Part shown: positions 38,998 to 47,914 of the stretch, piece after piece
Layout of the letters: each line of letters opens with the position of its first letter
Numbering within the stretch: position 1 is the stretch's first letter
Source of the DNA: Natronospirales bacterium
Lineage (GTDB): Bacteria > Pseudomonadota > Gammaproteobacteria > Natronospirales > REEB76
Direction: 5' to 3'
DNA: 64,000 bases
Assembly: GCA_021792635.1 (NCBI GenBank)
Contig: JAJYUH010000002.1
Location: 305,548 to 369,547, forward strand
Notes under the pieces: model-generated
What the model was told of the DNA's origin: nothing
The model's input: the letters and a program-made list of their open reading frames with translations, nothing else
Databases searched by the model: none
Program-made: the position numbers and the translations under genes

Positions 38998-39720
38998 TTA
39001 TGCGGATTTGTCGCTTTGCGCCGGCGTTTTCCCAAAGCCGGGAAACCGCGTGCCGGCAGGGATCTGCAGCAGCCTGGCGCGGAGCTCGCCGTCCACCAGA
39101 GCCATGGTGTGAAAACGCGCATCAGCGGCGGCGTTCTGGCTGCCGCTGAGGGTACGTTCGATATAGCTGCGTGTGCTGCGCTGGCGCAGATAGGACGCTT
39201 TTGCATAGACATCGAACCAGTCGCCGTCCGCACGATCATCGAAACGCAAATGGCTGTATTCACGCAATACAGCCATGCGCAGTTCATTGGCGGCAATGTA
39301 CATGCGGGCTTCCGCATCGGTCTGCGGTATTTCCCGATTGGTTTTACGTAAATTCACGCGTGTGGATTCAGGGAGTTTGAGAATCTCGGTATTGAGTTGG
39401 CGCCGGTCAATACTATTCATAAGTTCCCTGCGTACTGCAAGCAACGGATTGGCATCAGTATGCAGCACAAGTTCAAATTCCCGCAGGCTCTGATGCACCG
39501 ATGCGCGCACCTGTGCATCCATTTTCTCAAGCAGTGTCATGCGGGCAGATTGTTCCTCCCGGCTCAGGTGATCTGAAGACAGCCAGGTTTCCCAGGCCCG
39601 GTCTATGTCAATCCGCTGCTTATTGAGCCTGGCACGTGTGTGGATCCCGTGGAAATACCGCGTGGTGCACAGGCCAAGACCGGATAAAAGCAGGGCGATG
39701 ATGGCGACTGTCCACCACAC
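38998..39720 (-). CDS. Membrane-anchored hypothetical protein, LemA-like
   Basis: A 240-residue protein with one N-terminal membrane helix (VAIIALLLSGLGLCTTRYF) and a largely helical, charged remainder. The segment RARLNKQRIDIDRAWETWLS resembles the start of LemA-family domains, but other LemA marks are weak, so I only note the likeness. Its start lies one base after the stop of the upstream endonuclease-family gene, implying co-expression. Function unknown. Confidence 0.6.
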   Translation of the reverse strand: MWWTVAIIALLLSGLGLCTTRYFHGIHTRARLNKQRIDIDRAWETWLSSDHLSREEQSARMTLLEKMDAQVRASVHQSLREFELVLHTDANPLLAVRRELMNSIDRRQLNTEILKLPESTRVNLRKTNREIPQTDAEARMYIAANELRMAVLREYSHLRFDDRADGDWFDVYAKASYLRQRSTRSYIERTLSGSQNAAADARFHTMALVDGELRARLLQIPAGTRFPGFGKTPAQSDKSA

Positions 39721-39721
39721 G

Positions 39722-40465
39722 TCAGTGTTTCCTGTTTACTTCAAAATCACAAATAAGGGGTAAATGATCCGAAAATCCCACAGCAGGAATTTCGAAATGA
39801 TTCAGTTCAATGCCAGGACCGTAGAGAATGAAATCCAATTGCCGGTTGGGATGGGAACTCGGCCAGGTTGGGGAATTGTGGAAATTCGCATTGCGCAAAC
39901 CTGCGGCCGCCGTGAACAACTCGATTTCATATGTGCCCCACAGGGTATTGAAATCCCCGGCCACAATCACCGGCTTGCTGCAACTTTTCACCAATGAGAA
40001 AAGATGATGCATCTGATGATGACGGTGGCGATATTTGAGGGACAAGTGCACCAGGAACAGGCATAACTCATCCAGTTCCAGTTCCATGATCAGGCGTTTG
40101 ACTCCGAGTTCAAAATAGTGGAAGCGCTGGATGGCATTTGGGCGGCGAGTGAGAAAGGCGTTGGCTTGTTTGCGCAAAATGGGCAGCAGCTGGTTGATCG
40201 AATCCACGCCATATTTATTCTGGTAAGCGGGCGCATGCCCTATGGCGGTGGCGATGGCCTCCGCTTGGTTGATGGCTGAAGAGCGCACTGAACCTATATC
40301 CACTTCGATCAGTCCTACTATATCCGGAGAAACCTGCCCGACAAATTGCGTGATGCGCCGCAAATTGCGCGAAGTATGCCGCAGGTAGCCGGCGCCGGGG
40401 ACCGGGAAATGGAACCCCGGCCCATGTCCTGTGGCATAGCGAATGTTGTAGAGCAGTAGTCGCAT
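39722..40465 (-). CDS. Endonuclease/exonuclease/phosphatase family protein
   Basis: A 247-residue metal-dependent phosphodiesterase of the EEP fold (DNase I/sphingomyelinase superfamily). Motifs: LLYNIRY at the N-terminus, DIVGLIEVD (metal-binding Glu), FLVHLSLKYR, VIVAGDFNTLWG, RQLDFILYG and the final GFSDHLPLICDF. No signal peptide is visible. It is close to and divergent from a clsB-type gene, mirroring the ybhP-clsB neighbourhood in E. coli and suggesting a lipid-linked role. Substrate is not known. Confidence 0.88.
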   Translation of the reverse strand: MRLLLYNIRYATGHGPGFHFPVPGAGYLRHTSRNLRRITQFVGQVSPDIVGLIEVDIGSVRSSAINQAEAIATAIGHAPAYQNKYGVDSINQLLPILRKQANAFLTRRPNAIQRFHYFELGVKRLIMELELDELCLFLVHLSLKYRHRHHQMHHLFSLVKSCSKPVIVAGDFNTLWGTYEIELFTAAAGLRNANFHNSPTWPSSHPNRQLDFILYGPGIELNHFEIPAVGFSDHLPLICDFEVNRKH

Positions 40466-40482
40466 GCGATGAAAACAACAGT

Positions 40483-40506
40483 ATTACCAAGCATATTACC
40501 AAGCAT
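40483..40506 (+). repeat. 12-bp tandem direct repeat in the 280-bp divergent spacer
   Basis: ATTACCAAGCAT is repeated twice head to tail at 40483-40494 and 40495-40506, just upstream of the endonuclease-family gene. The rest of the 280-bp spacer (40466-40745) has no gene or clear promoter pair that I can support. The repeat could be a binding site or replication slippage. Confidence 0.6.
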
Positions 40507-40745
40507 GCCGGCTGGTACGCGTTGCATGACACTATACCAGCTTGGGACACATGCAGACGGAAACATCGGCTGGCGAACGGGGGCGGCAGCCACTCGATGG
40601 CCAGGTATTGGGGTCGACAAACTGAGTGATGCCATGCAGCCGGATATAATCAAGCGCTTTCATCAGGAAAATTCTGCATGTCCAGTCCACGGGGGTATGT
40701 GATGTTTTACGAGATGCTTGCATCCGTTGCGCATGCGGCAGCGCG

Positions 40746-41846
40746 ATGAAGCCCCGTTCGGTTCAGGATGGGGAACAAGGAACCCGGCGGTTACGGGTTT
40801 TTACAGAGGGTGATCGGCTGTATGCCGCCATGCTGGGGGCGATTCGCCGCGCCCGACGTTCCATAAAGCTGGAAAGTTATATCTTTGCCGATGACGAGAT
40901 TGGACGACAGTTCGCCGCTGCATTGGGTGAACGTGCCCGTGCCGGCGTCCAGGTGCTTGTGCATATCGATGCGGCCGGTTCCCTGTTCTGGGGGTCACGG
41001 CATCTGGAACAGCTATTGAGACGTGAGGGCATACGCCTGCGCTGGTTCCACCGCTGGAGCTGGCGCGCGCCGTGGCGTTACAACCGGCGCAATCATCGCA
41101 AACTCCTGGTGGTGGATGGCCGCACGGGGTTCCTCGGCGGCTTCAACATCCACCGGGAAAATTCCCGGGCTGTATACGGCGAAGCCCGCTGGCGCGATAC
41201 CCACGTGCAAGTGGGCGGAGCGCTGGCGCGCGCTCTGCAGACTTTATTCGATGCTTTCTGGCGCGGCCGCCGCCGCCGCTATCCTTTCCTCCAGACACCG
41301 GATGGTAACGTGCTTATCACCAATCATGTGCGGCGGGGCCGGCTGTTCCTGCGCAACCTGTTTGCTGCTCGTTTTGCCACCGCCCGGGGACACATTTGGC
41401 TGACCACACCATACTTTGTTCCCGACCGTCGCACTCAACGCGGTCTGGTGGCCGCAGCACGTCGCGGCGTGGATGTGCGCGTGCTGGTGCCGCGCAAGAA
41501 CAATGAACACTTGACCCAGTGGGCGGGGCAGGCCGCCTATGCGGCTCTGCTTGCGGCAGGCGTGAAAATCTACGAATATTTTCCACGCATGCTGCACGCC
41601 AAAACCATGGTGGTTGACGGCAGTTGGAGCAGCGTGGGTACGGCCAACATTGATTATCGGAGCTTCTTCCTCAATTACGAAATCAATTTGGCGGGCACTG
41701 ACCGGGCGCTGGCTGCCGCCCTGGAGGCGGAATTCCAGGATGACCTGCGGCAATCGGAGCAGATAGCGTCTGCCCGTTGGGCACGGCGCGGTTGGCTTGC
41801 GCGGATATTGGAATTTATCGGCTGGCTGGCACGGCGCTGGTTGTGA
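40746..41846 (+). CDS. clsB: Cardiolipin synthase, ClsB-type phospholipase D
   Basis: A 366-residue member of the phospholipase D superfamily with two HKD motifs: NHRKLLVVDGRTGFLGGFN and LHAKTMVVDGSWSSVGTANI. The N-terminus TEGDRLYAAMLGAIRRARRS and the C-terminal helices match bacterial cardiolipin synthases without N-terminal membrane anchors, as ClsB. The neighbouring divergent EEP gene supports the ClsB assignment. The predicted reaction joins phosphatidylglycerol with another phospholipid. Start ATG at 40746. Confidence 0.9.
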   Translation: MKPRSVQDGEQGTRRLRVFTEGDRLYAAMLGAIRRARRSIKLESYIFADDEIGRQFAAALGERARAGVQVLVHIDAAGSLFWGSRHLEQLLRREGIRLRWFHRWSWRAPWRYNRRNHRKLLVVDGRTGFLGGFNIHRENSRAVYGEARWRDTHVQVGGALARALQTLFDAFWRGRRRRYPFLQTPDGNVLITNHVRRGRLFLRNLFAARFATARGHIWLTTPYFVPDRRTQRGLVAAARRGVDVRVLVPRKNNEHLTQWAGQAAYAALLAAGVKIYEYFPRMLHAKTMVVDGSWSSVGTANIDYRSFFLNYEINLAGTDRALAAALEAEFQDDLRQSEQIASARWARRGWLARILEFIGWLARRWL

Positions 41847-41916
41847 GGAAGGGACCGGCTGCGGGTGCCCCGGGTCATCTTCAAGGCGGGACATCACTGG
41901 CGAGGAGGGAGATTCC

Positions 41917-42612
41917 ATGAATGCGGTTGAACTGTACTATTGGCCGACACCGAATGGCCAGAAAATCACCATTTTCCTCGAGGAGACGGCTGTCCCCTAT
42001 ACGCTGCATCCGGTGGATATCGGCAAGGGTGATCAGTTCAGTCCGGAGTTTCTGCGCATCAGCCCCAACAACAAAATGCCGGCACTGGTGGATCCCGCGG
42101 GGCCGGATGGCAAACCCATAGCGCTGTTCGAATCGGGGGCCATTCTGCTGTATCTCGCGGAGAAGACCGGCCGCTTCCTGCCACGGGATCCGTTCAATCG
42201 CTATCAGGTGATCCAATGGCTCATGTTCCAGATGAGCGGGGTAGGACCGATGCTGGGCCAGGCGCATCATTTCCGCGGTTACGCGCCGGAGAAAATCGAA
42301 TATGCCATCAATCGTTACACCAAGGAAGCCGGGCGCCTGTACAGCGTGATGGACACGCAATTGGCGGTCCGGGACTACATCGCCGGCGAGTATTCCATTG
42401 CGGACATGGCCATCTATCCCTGGATCGTGCCGTATGAGCGTCAGGGCCAAGCTTTGGAAGATTATCCGCGCCTCCAGCGCTGGTTCGGGCGCCTCGCTGT
42501 CCGTCCAGCGGTGCAGCGCGGTATGGCACAGCTCGCGGAATTGCGCACTTCGGCGATGACCGACAAAGCCAGGGAAACCCTCTTCGGGAACACCCAGTAT
42601 CAGAGGCGCTGA
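41917..42612 (+). CDS. Glutathione S-transferase, YfcG/YghU type
   Basis: A 231-residue GST. N-terminal thioredoxin-like domain: LYYWPTPNGQKITIFLEE, ISPNNKMPALVDP and the glutathione-contacting FESGAILLYLAEKTGRFLP; C-terminal helical domain: QWLMFQMSGVGPMLGQAHHF and YIAGEYSIADMAIYPWI. These match the disulfide-reductase-type YfcG/YghU group. GGAGG lies 8 bp before the ATG at 41917. The 3' end overlaps tail-to-tail with the next gene by 13 bp. Confidence 0.92.
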   Translation: MNAVELYYWPTPNGQKITIFLEETAVPYTLHPVDIGKGDQFSPEFLRISPNNKMPALVDPAGPDGKPIALFESGAILLYLAEKTGRFLPRDPFNRYQVIQWLMFQMSGVGPMLGQAHHFRGYAPEKIEYAINRYTKEAGRLYSVMDTQLAVRDYIAGEYSIADMAIYPWIVPYERQGQALEDYPRLQRWFGRLAVRPAVQRGMAQLAELRTSAMTDKARETLFGNTQYQRR

Positions 42613-43250
42613 GCGCCGGGCCGTCGCGGCATCGCCTCCGTAATGAGGCGCCAGCGATGATAGTCCGCGGGCGTATCCACATCCCAAAGCGTGGCCAGCG
42701 TATGGCAACGCCAGCCGAGTTGTGCGATGCGAGTGCGCGTCTCCGCCAGGACCAGCGAGGTTCCCCAGGGGATATTGCGGAACAGCAGCTCGCTGGCATG
42801 CTTCAGTCCCAGCAACACAAAACCGCCGTCCTCGGCCGGGCCCAGGGTGACATCGCAGTCCCGCGCCAATGCCGCTGCCGCTTCTTCAAGGTAGTAGGGC
42901 GGCATGGTCGGGCAGTCAGCGCCCATGAGAATGACCGCATCCGCGGCCATCAGTGCTCCGGAGGCGCAGGTGTGCAGACGTGTCCCGAGGTCGCCCGGCG
43001 GCTGCGCCGTCAACCGCACCGGGTATTTCTGCATGATCTTCCCGAAAAAAGGATGCGACTCATCCGGGTCACACCACAGCTCCACGGGCCCGACGGCTGC
43101 ATCCAGCGCGGTGCTGACGGCCTGAATGACCAGCTCTTCCTGGAGATGGGCGGTATCGGTCTCTCCCAGGTGGGGGATGAGCCGTGTCTTGGCAAAGCCC
43201 GGAATAGGTGCCTTGCAAAGTAATGCGACCGCGCAGGGAGTGCGCTGCAT
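42600..43250 (-). CDS. DUF2064-type glycosyltransferase (TIGR04282 family)
   Basis: A 216-residue GT-A-fold protein: CAVALLCKAPIPGFAKTRLI at the N-terminus, LMGADCPTMPP (nucleotide/metal site), VTLGPAEDGGFVLLGLK and the C-terminal DVDTPADY. This family is named for arsenosugar biosynthesis but is widespread. Start ATG at 43250, chosen because the frame further upstream overlaps the next gene. It ends the minus-strand run with the ArsS-like gene; its paired family member is two genes upstream. Confidence 0.88.
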   Translation of the reverse strand: MQRTPCAVALLCKAPIPGFAKTRLIPHLGETDTAHLQEELVIQAVSTALDAAVGPVELWCDPDESHPFFGKIMQKYPVRLTAQPPGDLGTRLHTCASGALMAADAVILMGADCPTMPPYYLEEAAAALARDCDVTLGPAEDGGFVLLGLKHASELLFRNIPWGTSLVLAETRTRIAQLGWRCHTLATLWDVDTPADYHRWRLITEAMPRRPGAQRL

Positions 43251-43254
43251 GAAC

Positions 43255-44031
43255 CTAGGACCGCCGAAACGGCAGCAGCAGCAGCGCTGCAAATCCGGGG
43301 TGGTCGCCAACACGACCGGGAAGGCCTACCGGCATTACCGCTTCCGGCGCGCGGGAGCGTCCGAGGTAGGTTCTGAACAGTCTGTCCCACCAGGAGAAAT
43401 TGAAGCCAAAATTATGGTTGAGTTCACCGGAAACCGCCGAATGATGCACGCGATGCATGCCGGGTGTTACGATGAACAGGCGCAGCAGGCGTTCCAGAAA
43501 ACCTGGCAGGCGCAGATTGGCGTGATTAAAAACCGACGAGACATTGAGTACCACCTCGAAAACCGCCACCGCCAAGGGCATGATACCCAATAGAAATATG
43601 GCGGCACCCTTGATGAGGGTGGAAACAATGATTTCGAGGGGATGAAAGCGCACACCGGTGGTCACATCCAGGCTTGGATCGGTGTGATGCACACGATGCA
43701 GCCGCCATAGCACGGGAATGTAATGGAAAGCCATATGTTGCCCGTAAATGAGCAGATCCAGCAGCACTACGCCGACGATGACCGTCAAAATGCCGGGCAG
43801 CGAAACAAGGTGAAGCAGTCCGAGGCCATGACGTCGAACCAGTATGGCCACCTCGACCAAAGAAATGGGAACGGCAAGCCGCGTGCCGATGTTACCCAAA
43901 ACAATCATCCCCAGATTGACGCTCTTATGCCGCCAACCCGGCTCCGGGCGCCATGGCCACCGGTATTCCAGTGCACCGAAGAGCAGCAGTGCACCCGCGA
44001 AACACAGCAGACGTACCAGTGTGGCGTTCAC
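43255..44031 (-). CDS. Membrane fatty-acid hydroxylase/sterol desaturase family protein
   Basis: A 258-residue polytopic diiron enzyme. The histidine clusters are seen in order: HMAFH, HRVHH, then FNHANLRLP and HRVHHS, with about four hydrophobic helices. Family members hydroxylate or desaturate lipid chains in the membrane. It starts at GTG 44031 with GAGG upstream, and lies 4 bp from the following glycosyltransferase. A lipid substrate for the neighbouring sugar enzymes is an inference. Confidence 0.88.
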   Translation of the reverse strand: MNATLVRLLCFAGALLLFGALEYRWPWRPEPGWRHKSVNLGMIVLGNIGTRLAVPISLVEVAILVRRHGLGLLHLVSLPGILTVIVGVVLLDLLIYGQHMAFHYIPVLWRLHRVHHTDPSLDVTTGVRFHPLEIIVSTLIKGAAIFLLGIMPLAVAVFEVVLNVSSVFNHANLRLPGFLERLLRLFIVTPGMHRVHHSAVSGELNHNFGFNFSWWDRLFRTYLGRSRAPEAVMPVGLPGRVGDHPGFAALLLLPFRRS

Positions 44032-44040
44032 TGCGGCACC

Positions 44041-44724
44041 TCAACGGGAACGTGAATCGTAGCGGGCCGCCACGCGCAAGCTGTCCGCGCCGAAGACAAA
44101 CACCAAGCGCAACCACCACATAAGCAGTATAGTGCGTAACATGCCATGCTGCTCCCACCGGCGGCTGGAGGAGAGGACGGGCAGACGGAGGCGGCGTGAG
44201 GCAGCATTTTTTCTGAGCAGCTTGCATAATGTCACATCTTCCATCAGCGCCAGGTCCGGATAGCCGCCTATCCGCAGAAATACGTCACGCCTTACAAAAA
44301 TCGCCTGATCGCCGGTGGCAATTCGTGTGAGATACGCACGCCAGCTCATGCAATGTTCGATGACGCGCAGCAGGAAGTGCTGCCCTGAAAGCCGCACATC
44401 GAACCAGCCCCAAGCCGCTCCATTCGCCACGCTGGCAACAATCTGGTCGGTCGCCTGCGGCGGCAGCAGCGTATCGGCATGCAGAAACAGCAGGACATCG
44501 CCCTGGGCCAGATATGCGCCGGCGTTCATCTGTCTGGCACGCCCGCGTGCCGTGACAATTACCCGGTCCACCAGCGGCTGCGCGATTTCCGCTGTGCCGT
44601 CGCTACTGCCGCCGTCCACCAGGATCACCTCGTGTCCCGCTTGGCGCAGCGGCTGCAATGCAGCAAGCGTGGTGGAGATAATCGCCGACTCCTCCATTGC
44701 GGGAATGACGATTGAGATGCGCAT
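44041..44724 (-). CDS. Family 2 glycosyltransferase (TIGR04283 family)
   Basis: A 227-residue GT2 enzyme: ISIVIPAMEESAIISTTLAA, VILVDGGSSDGT, ARGRARQMNAGAYLAQGDVL, FLHADTLLP and the C-terminal segment GGYPDLALMEDVTLCKLLRK. A weakly hydrophobic C-terminus is present. The start at 44724 is 2 bp after the ArsS-like stop. It belongs with the DUF2064 protein in a set named for arsenosugar assembly in other organisms. Confidence 0.88.
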   Translation of the reverse strand: MRISIVIPAMEESAIISTTLAALQPLRQAGHEVILVDGGSSDGTAEIAQPLVDRVIVTARGRARQMNAGAYLAQGDVLLFLHADTLLPPQATDQIVASVANGAAWGWFDVRLSGQHFLLRVIEHCMSWRAYLTRIATGDQAIFVRRDVFLRIGGYPDLALMEDVTLCKLLRKNAASRRLRLPVLSSSRRWEQHGMLRTILLMWWLRLVFVFGADSLRVAARYDSRSR

Positions 44725-44726
44725 AG

Positions 44727-45689
44727 TCAACTGAGCGCCCCGCCACAACTGCTGCCCTGTCCGGCGGTGCAGCCATAGCAGTGATCCCCCACGGCAATGG
44801 CTGTACCTTTCAATTCCGTTTGCAGCAAGTCACGCAGATGGGGGCGCGACTTGCCGTCGAGGCGCAGCGGCAACGCCAGCATCTGGTTGAAATCGCAGTC
44901 ATAGACATAACCGCGCCAATCCACGCTGATGAGATGGCGGCACATGACATTCGGCAGATTATGGGATTGGTGTGCCTGCTTCAGAGTGTCCAGATAGGCT
45001 TGAAGCCTGCCTTTTGATACCAGCATGCTGCCGAACCGGCCGATGGGCATGTTGGCAAGCACAAAAAGATCATTGAAAGATATGCCCCAGCGTTCTTTCA
45101 GTTCACGGGTGTAATCCTCCTTGAGCCCGGCTTGCGGCGCCGGCAGATAAGCATCCAGGGGATTGTAGACCAGGTTCAGTGTGAGTCCCGTGCCGGGCAG
45201 GGCATAGCCGAGAGCATTCAAACGCTTGAGCGCGCGGATGCTGGCGTGATAAGTGCCCTTGCCGCGCTGGCCATCCACGTTTTCCTCGGTGTAGCAGGGC
45301 AGGGAGGCTACCACTTCCACGCGTTCGGCGGCGAGAAATTCCGCGAGGTCTGCGTAACCCGGTTCTTCCAGTATGGTCAGGTTGCAGCGGTCCATGATGC
45401 GTTTCCCCATGGATCGTGCGCTGTGTACAAGCCGCCGGAAGTGCGCATTCATTTCCGGGGCGCCGCCGGTAATGTCCAAGGTTTCGATATTCGGTCGTCC
45501 GAGATATTCGATCACCACATCAATCGTTTCTGCGTCCATATCCTCGGTGCGATGCGGACCGGCGCTTACGTGGCAGTGCACACAGGTTAGATTGCAGCGA
45601 TAACCGAGATTGACCTGCAGGGTATGTACATGACTCCGATGCAGGCAAGGGAAACCGGTGTTTTTGAGCAAGGGAGCGACAGCGTGCAC
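44727..45689 (-). CDS. arsS: ArsS-like radical SAM protein
   Basis: A 320-residue radical SAM enzyme. The cluster motif CxxxCxxC is in NLGYRCNLTCVHCHVSAGP; GGAPEMNAHFRRLV is the SAM-binding glycine motif, and a C-terminal cysteine-rich tail (YDCDFNQM, HCYGCTAGQGSSCGG) could hold auxiliary clusters. Family members (ArsS) are linked to arsenosugar synthesis, joining a ribosyl group to dimethylarsenite. No ArsM methyltransferase is near, so the substrate may not be arsenic. Start is GTG at 45689, with GAGG upstream. Confidence 0.88.
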   Translation of the reverse strand: MHAVAPLLKNTGFPCLHRSHVHTLQVNLGYRCNLTCVHCHVSAGPHRTEDMDAETIDVVIEYLGRPNIETLDITGGAPEMNAHFRRLVHSARSMGKRIMDRCNLTILEEPGYADLAEFLAAERVEVVASLPCYTEENVDGQRGKGTYHASIRALKRLNALGYALPGTGLTLNLVYNPLDAYLPAPQAGLKEDYTRELKERWGISFNDLFVLANMPIGRFGSMLVSKGRLQAYLDTLKQAHQSHNLPNVMCRHLISVDWRGYVYDCDFNQMLALPLRLDGKSRPHLRDLLQTELKGTAIAVGDHCYGCTAGQGSSCGGALS

Positions 45690-45692
45690 GGT

Positions 45693-46418
45693 TCAAACCT
45701 CATGGTGACGGCTGGCACGCCAGCGGCGTACGGCAACCGGAAGTAATGCGAACAGTCCGAGCAACATCAGGGCGGCAATCAGCCCCGGAGAGATGAGCCC
45801 ATGCAAGGTATGGATGCCGGCGAGTTGTTCGCCGAGATTCGCGTAGATGAAGCTGCCCGGGATGATGCCGATAAAAGTTCCGAGCACGAATTGCCGCATG
45901 CGAATAGCCGTAAAAGCGCTTGTCAAGTTTACCAGCCAGAATGGAAACAAGGGTACTAGACGCACAAACAGGAGATAGTTGAAGGCATTGCGTTCGAAAC
46001 CATGCAATAATTTTGCTGCCTGTGGTTTGTTCTCCAGCCGGGTCCGCACTGCGGTACCGATGAGGTAGCGTGCGATCAGAAAAATAAGACTGGCTCCCAG
46101 TGTGGCGAATATCACGATGGTGAAGCCCCCCACCCAACGGCCGAATAAAAAACCGATCAGCAGCGACAATACGGTTCCGCCGGGAATACTGATCGCCGTC
46201 ATGAACGCATATATCAGCCCTGCAACAAGCACGGCAGCAAAATAATGACGCTGAACCAGCATATGCAGCGCCCCCCGTTGTGCCAGCAGGTAACTCAGAT
46301 TCAGCCAATGTGCACCGCCCACCAGATAAAATACCGCTACGATCGCGAGGATGGTTGCAAGAATGAGCAGGCGTGGTGCGGTCATGCGCAGCCGCTTGAC
46401 GGATTCACACATGCGCAC
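45693..46418 (-). CDS. TVP38/TMEM64-family inner-membrane protein
   Basis: A 241-residue polytopic protein of the DedA/SNARE-associated superfamily. Features are IPGGTVLSLLIGFLFGRWVG, RYLIGTAVRTRLENKP and a conserved FWLVNLTSAFTAIRMRQFVL. Homologues carry out lipid scrambling or transport and often sit beside flavin disulfide oxidoreductases such as mercuric-reductase-like proteins, as here. The start GTG at 46418 overlaps the upstream oxidoreductase by 14 bp. Confidence 0.9.
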   Translation of the reverse strand: MRMCESVKRLRMTAPRLLILATILAIVAVFYLVGGAHWLNLSYLLAQRGALHMLVQRHYFAAVLVAGLIYAFMTAISIPGGTVLSLLIGFLFGRWVGGFTIVIFATLGASLIFLIARYLIGTAVRTRLENKPQAAKLLHGFERNAFNYLLFVRLVPLFPFWLVNLTSAFTAIRMRQFVLGTFIGIIPGSFIYANLGEQLAGIHTLHGLISPGLIAALMLLGLFALLPVAVRRWRASRHHEV

Positions 46419-47853
46419 CCCGCAGACGGAACAGGAGTTGCAGCCAGCGGCGCGTCGCAGGTGTCAGCCGCCGCTTCATGCGCTCATCGGCCACGAAACG
46501 GTTGATCTGCGCCAAGGCCGGATACAGGTGTATGCAGGCCGAGATATCCCGGGCCTTCAGGCGTTGGCTCAAGCCCAAGGCAAACTCATGAATGAGTTCG
46601 CCCGCCTGCGCACCTACGATTGCCGCCCCCAGCAAGCGTCCGCGCCGGTCCGTGAGGAGCTTGGCGAAACCCTGGGTTTGGCCGTCGGTCTGGGCACGGT
46701 CGGCGCGTGCAAACGGCACCCGGTATACTTCATAAACTATGCCACGCTCCCGCGCCTGCCGCTCTGACAAACCCACCCTTGCCACTTCCGGGTCCGTGAA
46801 GGTGCACCGGGGGATGACCCGGCTCGTTCGGCTGCGCATATGAAAGAGCGCATTTCTGAGAACAATACCGGCCTGGTGTTCAGCCATGTGGGTGAAGCGG
46901 CAGGGGCCGATGACATCACCGCAGGCATATATGTGAGGCTGACTGGTACGCAGGCGATCATCTACCGCCAGTTGGCCATTGCGGACGACAACGCCCGCCT
47001 GTTCCAACCCCAACTCTTCCAGTGCCGGTATGCGTCCGACTGCTGTCAGCAGATGTGTGGCAGAAAATTCCCGCAGTTGTCCGCGGGCATCCCGATAACT
47101 GACGACGAGATCATGCTCCCGCTGTGTGATACGCTCCGCGTTTACGCCGGTAAGCAGCCGAATACCATCGTATCGCAGTGCATCCCCCAGTGCCTGTGCC
47201 ACATCTGCGTCTTCCCGGGGCAGGATCTGTAACCCGGACTCCAGAATACTGACGCGACTGCCCAGCCGGGAAAATGCCTGGGCAAGTTCCACCCCGATGG
47301 GTCCGCCGCCGACAATTGCCAGATCCGGCATGGAATCGCGCAGCGAGAAAATGTTTTCGTTGGTGAAGTAGCGCACATGCTCCAGCCCCGGAATGGGCGG
47401 GATAGCGGGGCGACTGCCGGTGGCAATGACGAAGCGGCGCGCGCGGATCTCGCAGCCACCGGCCTGAACGCTATGGGCGCCCGTGAACCGGCCCGGCGCC
47501 TCGATAACTTCGACACCCAGACTGCGCAAGTGCTCCGGACTGTCTTGCGGCGCGATGGTAGCGATGACCTGTGCGACATGCCCCATTACGCGCCCTATTT
47601 CCGGCGGAGCCAGTTGCGCCGACAGGCCGCAGTCCTGTGCCCGCCGAATGAGGGCGGCCATGCGGGCGGAGTGCAGCAGCGTCTTGCTGGGCACGCAGCC
47701 GGTATACAGGCATTCGCCTCCCAGCCGCTGCTTTTCAACCAGCACAGTGCGTGCACCCAAGGCAGCCGCCCCCGCCGCGGTTACCAGGCCCGCGGCACCG
47801 CCTCCCAGAATGCAGATGTCATAGTCCGCTGCGCGCATACGCATTGCCGCCAT
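46405..47853 (-). CDS. FAD-dependent pyridine nucleotide-disulfide oxidoreductase
   Basis: A 482-residue class I flavin disulfide reductase (mercuric-reductase-like). FAD fold YDICILGGGAAGLVTAAGAA, redox-active cysteines in GGECLYTGCVPSKTLLHSA, NAD fold AIVGGGPIGVELAQAFSRL, and C-terminal dimerization with PRCTFTDPEVARVGLS. The C-terminal vicinal cysteines of true mercuric reductase are missing, so mercury reduction is unlikely. Start ATG at 47853; in-frame ATGs at 47844 and 47838 are also possible. The substrate may be a small disulfide or a quinone. Confidence 0.9.
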   Translation of the reverse strand: MAAMRMRAADYDICILGGGAAGLVTAAGAAALGARTVLVEKQRLGGECLYTGCVPSKTLLHSARMAALIRRAQDCGLSAQLAPPEIGRVMGHVAQVIATIAPQDSPEHLRSLGVEVIEAPGRFTGAHSVQAGGCEIRARRFVIATGSRPAIPPIPGLEHVRYFTNENIFSLRDSMPDLAIVGGGPIGVELAQAFSRLGSRVSILESGLQILPREDADVAQALGDALRYDGIRLLTGVNAERITQREHDLVVSYRDARGQLREFSATHLLTAVGRIPALEELGLEQAGVVVRNGQLAVDDRLRTSQPHIYACGDVIGPCRFTHMAEHQAGIVLRNALFHMRSRTSRVIPRCTFTDPEVARVGLSERQARERGIVYEVYRVPFARADRAQTDGQTQGFAKLLTDRRGRLLGAAIVGAQAGELIHEFALGLSQRLKARDISACIHLYPALAQINRFVADERMKRRLTPATRRWLQLLFRLRGAHV

Positions 47854-47914
47854 GTCCAGCCATGAAATCCGCCTTGTTGCATTCCAGCAGCAGACCGTAC
47901 TTCCCGCTGTTTTA

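Noticed and set aside
42600..45689. Arsenosugar biosynthesis as a firm function
   Set aside because: No arsM or other ars gene in the window; the families also occur in genomes without arsenic metabolism.
46405..47853. Mercuric reductase
   Set aside because: The C-terminal cysteine pair and the heavy-metal N-terminal domain are absent, and no mer genes are near.
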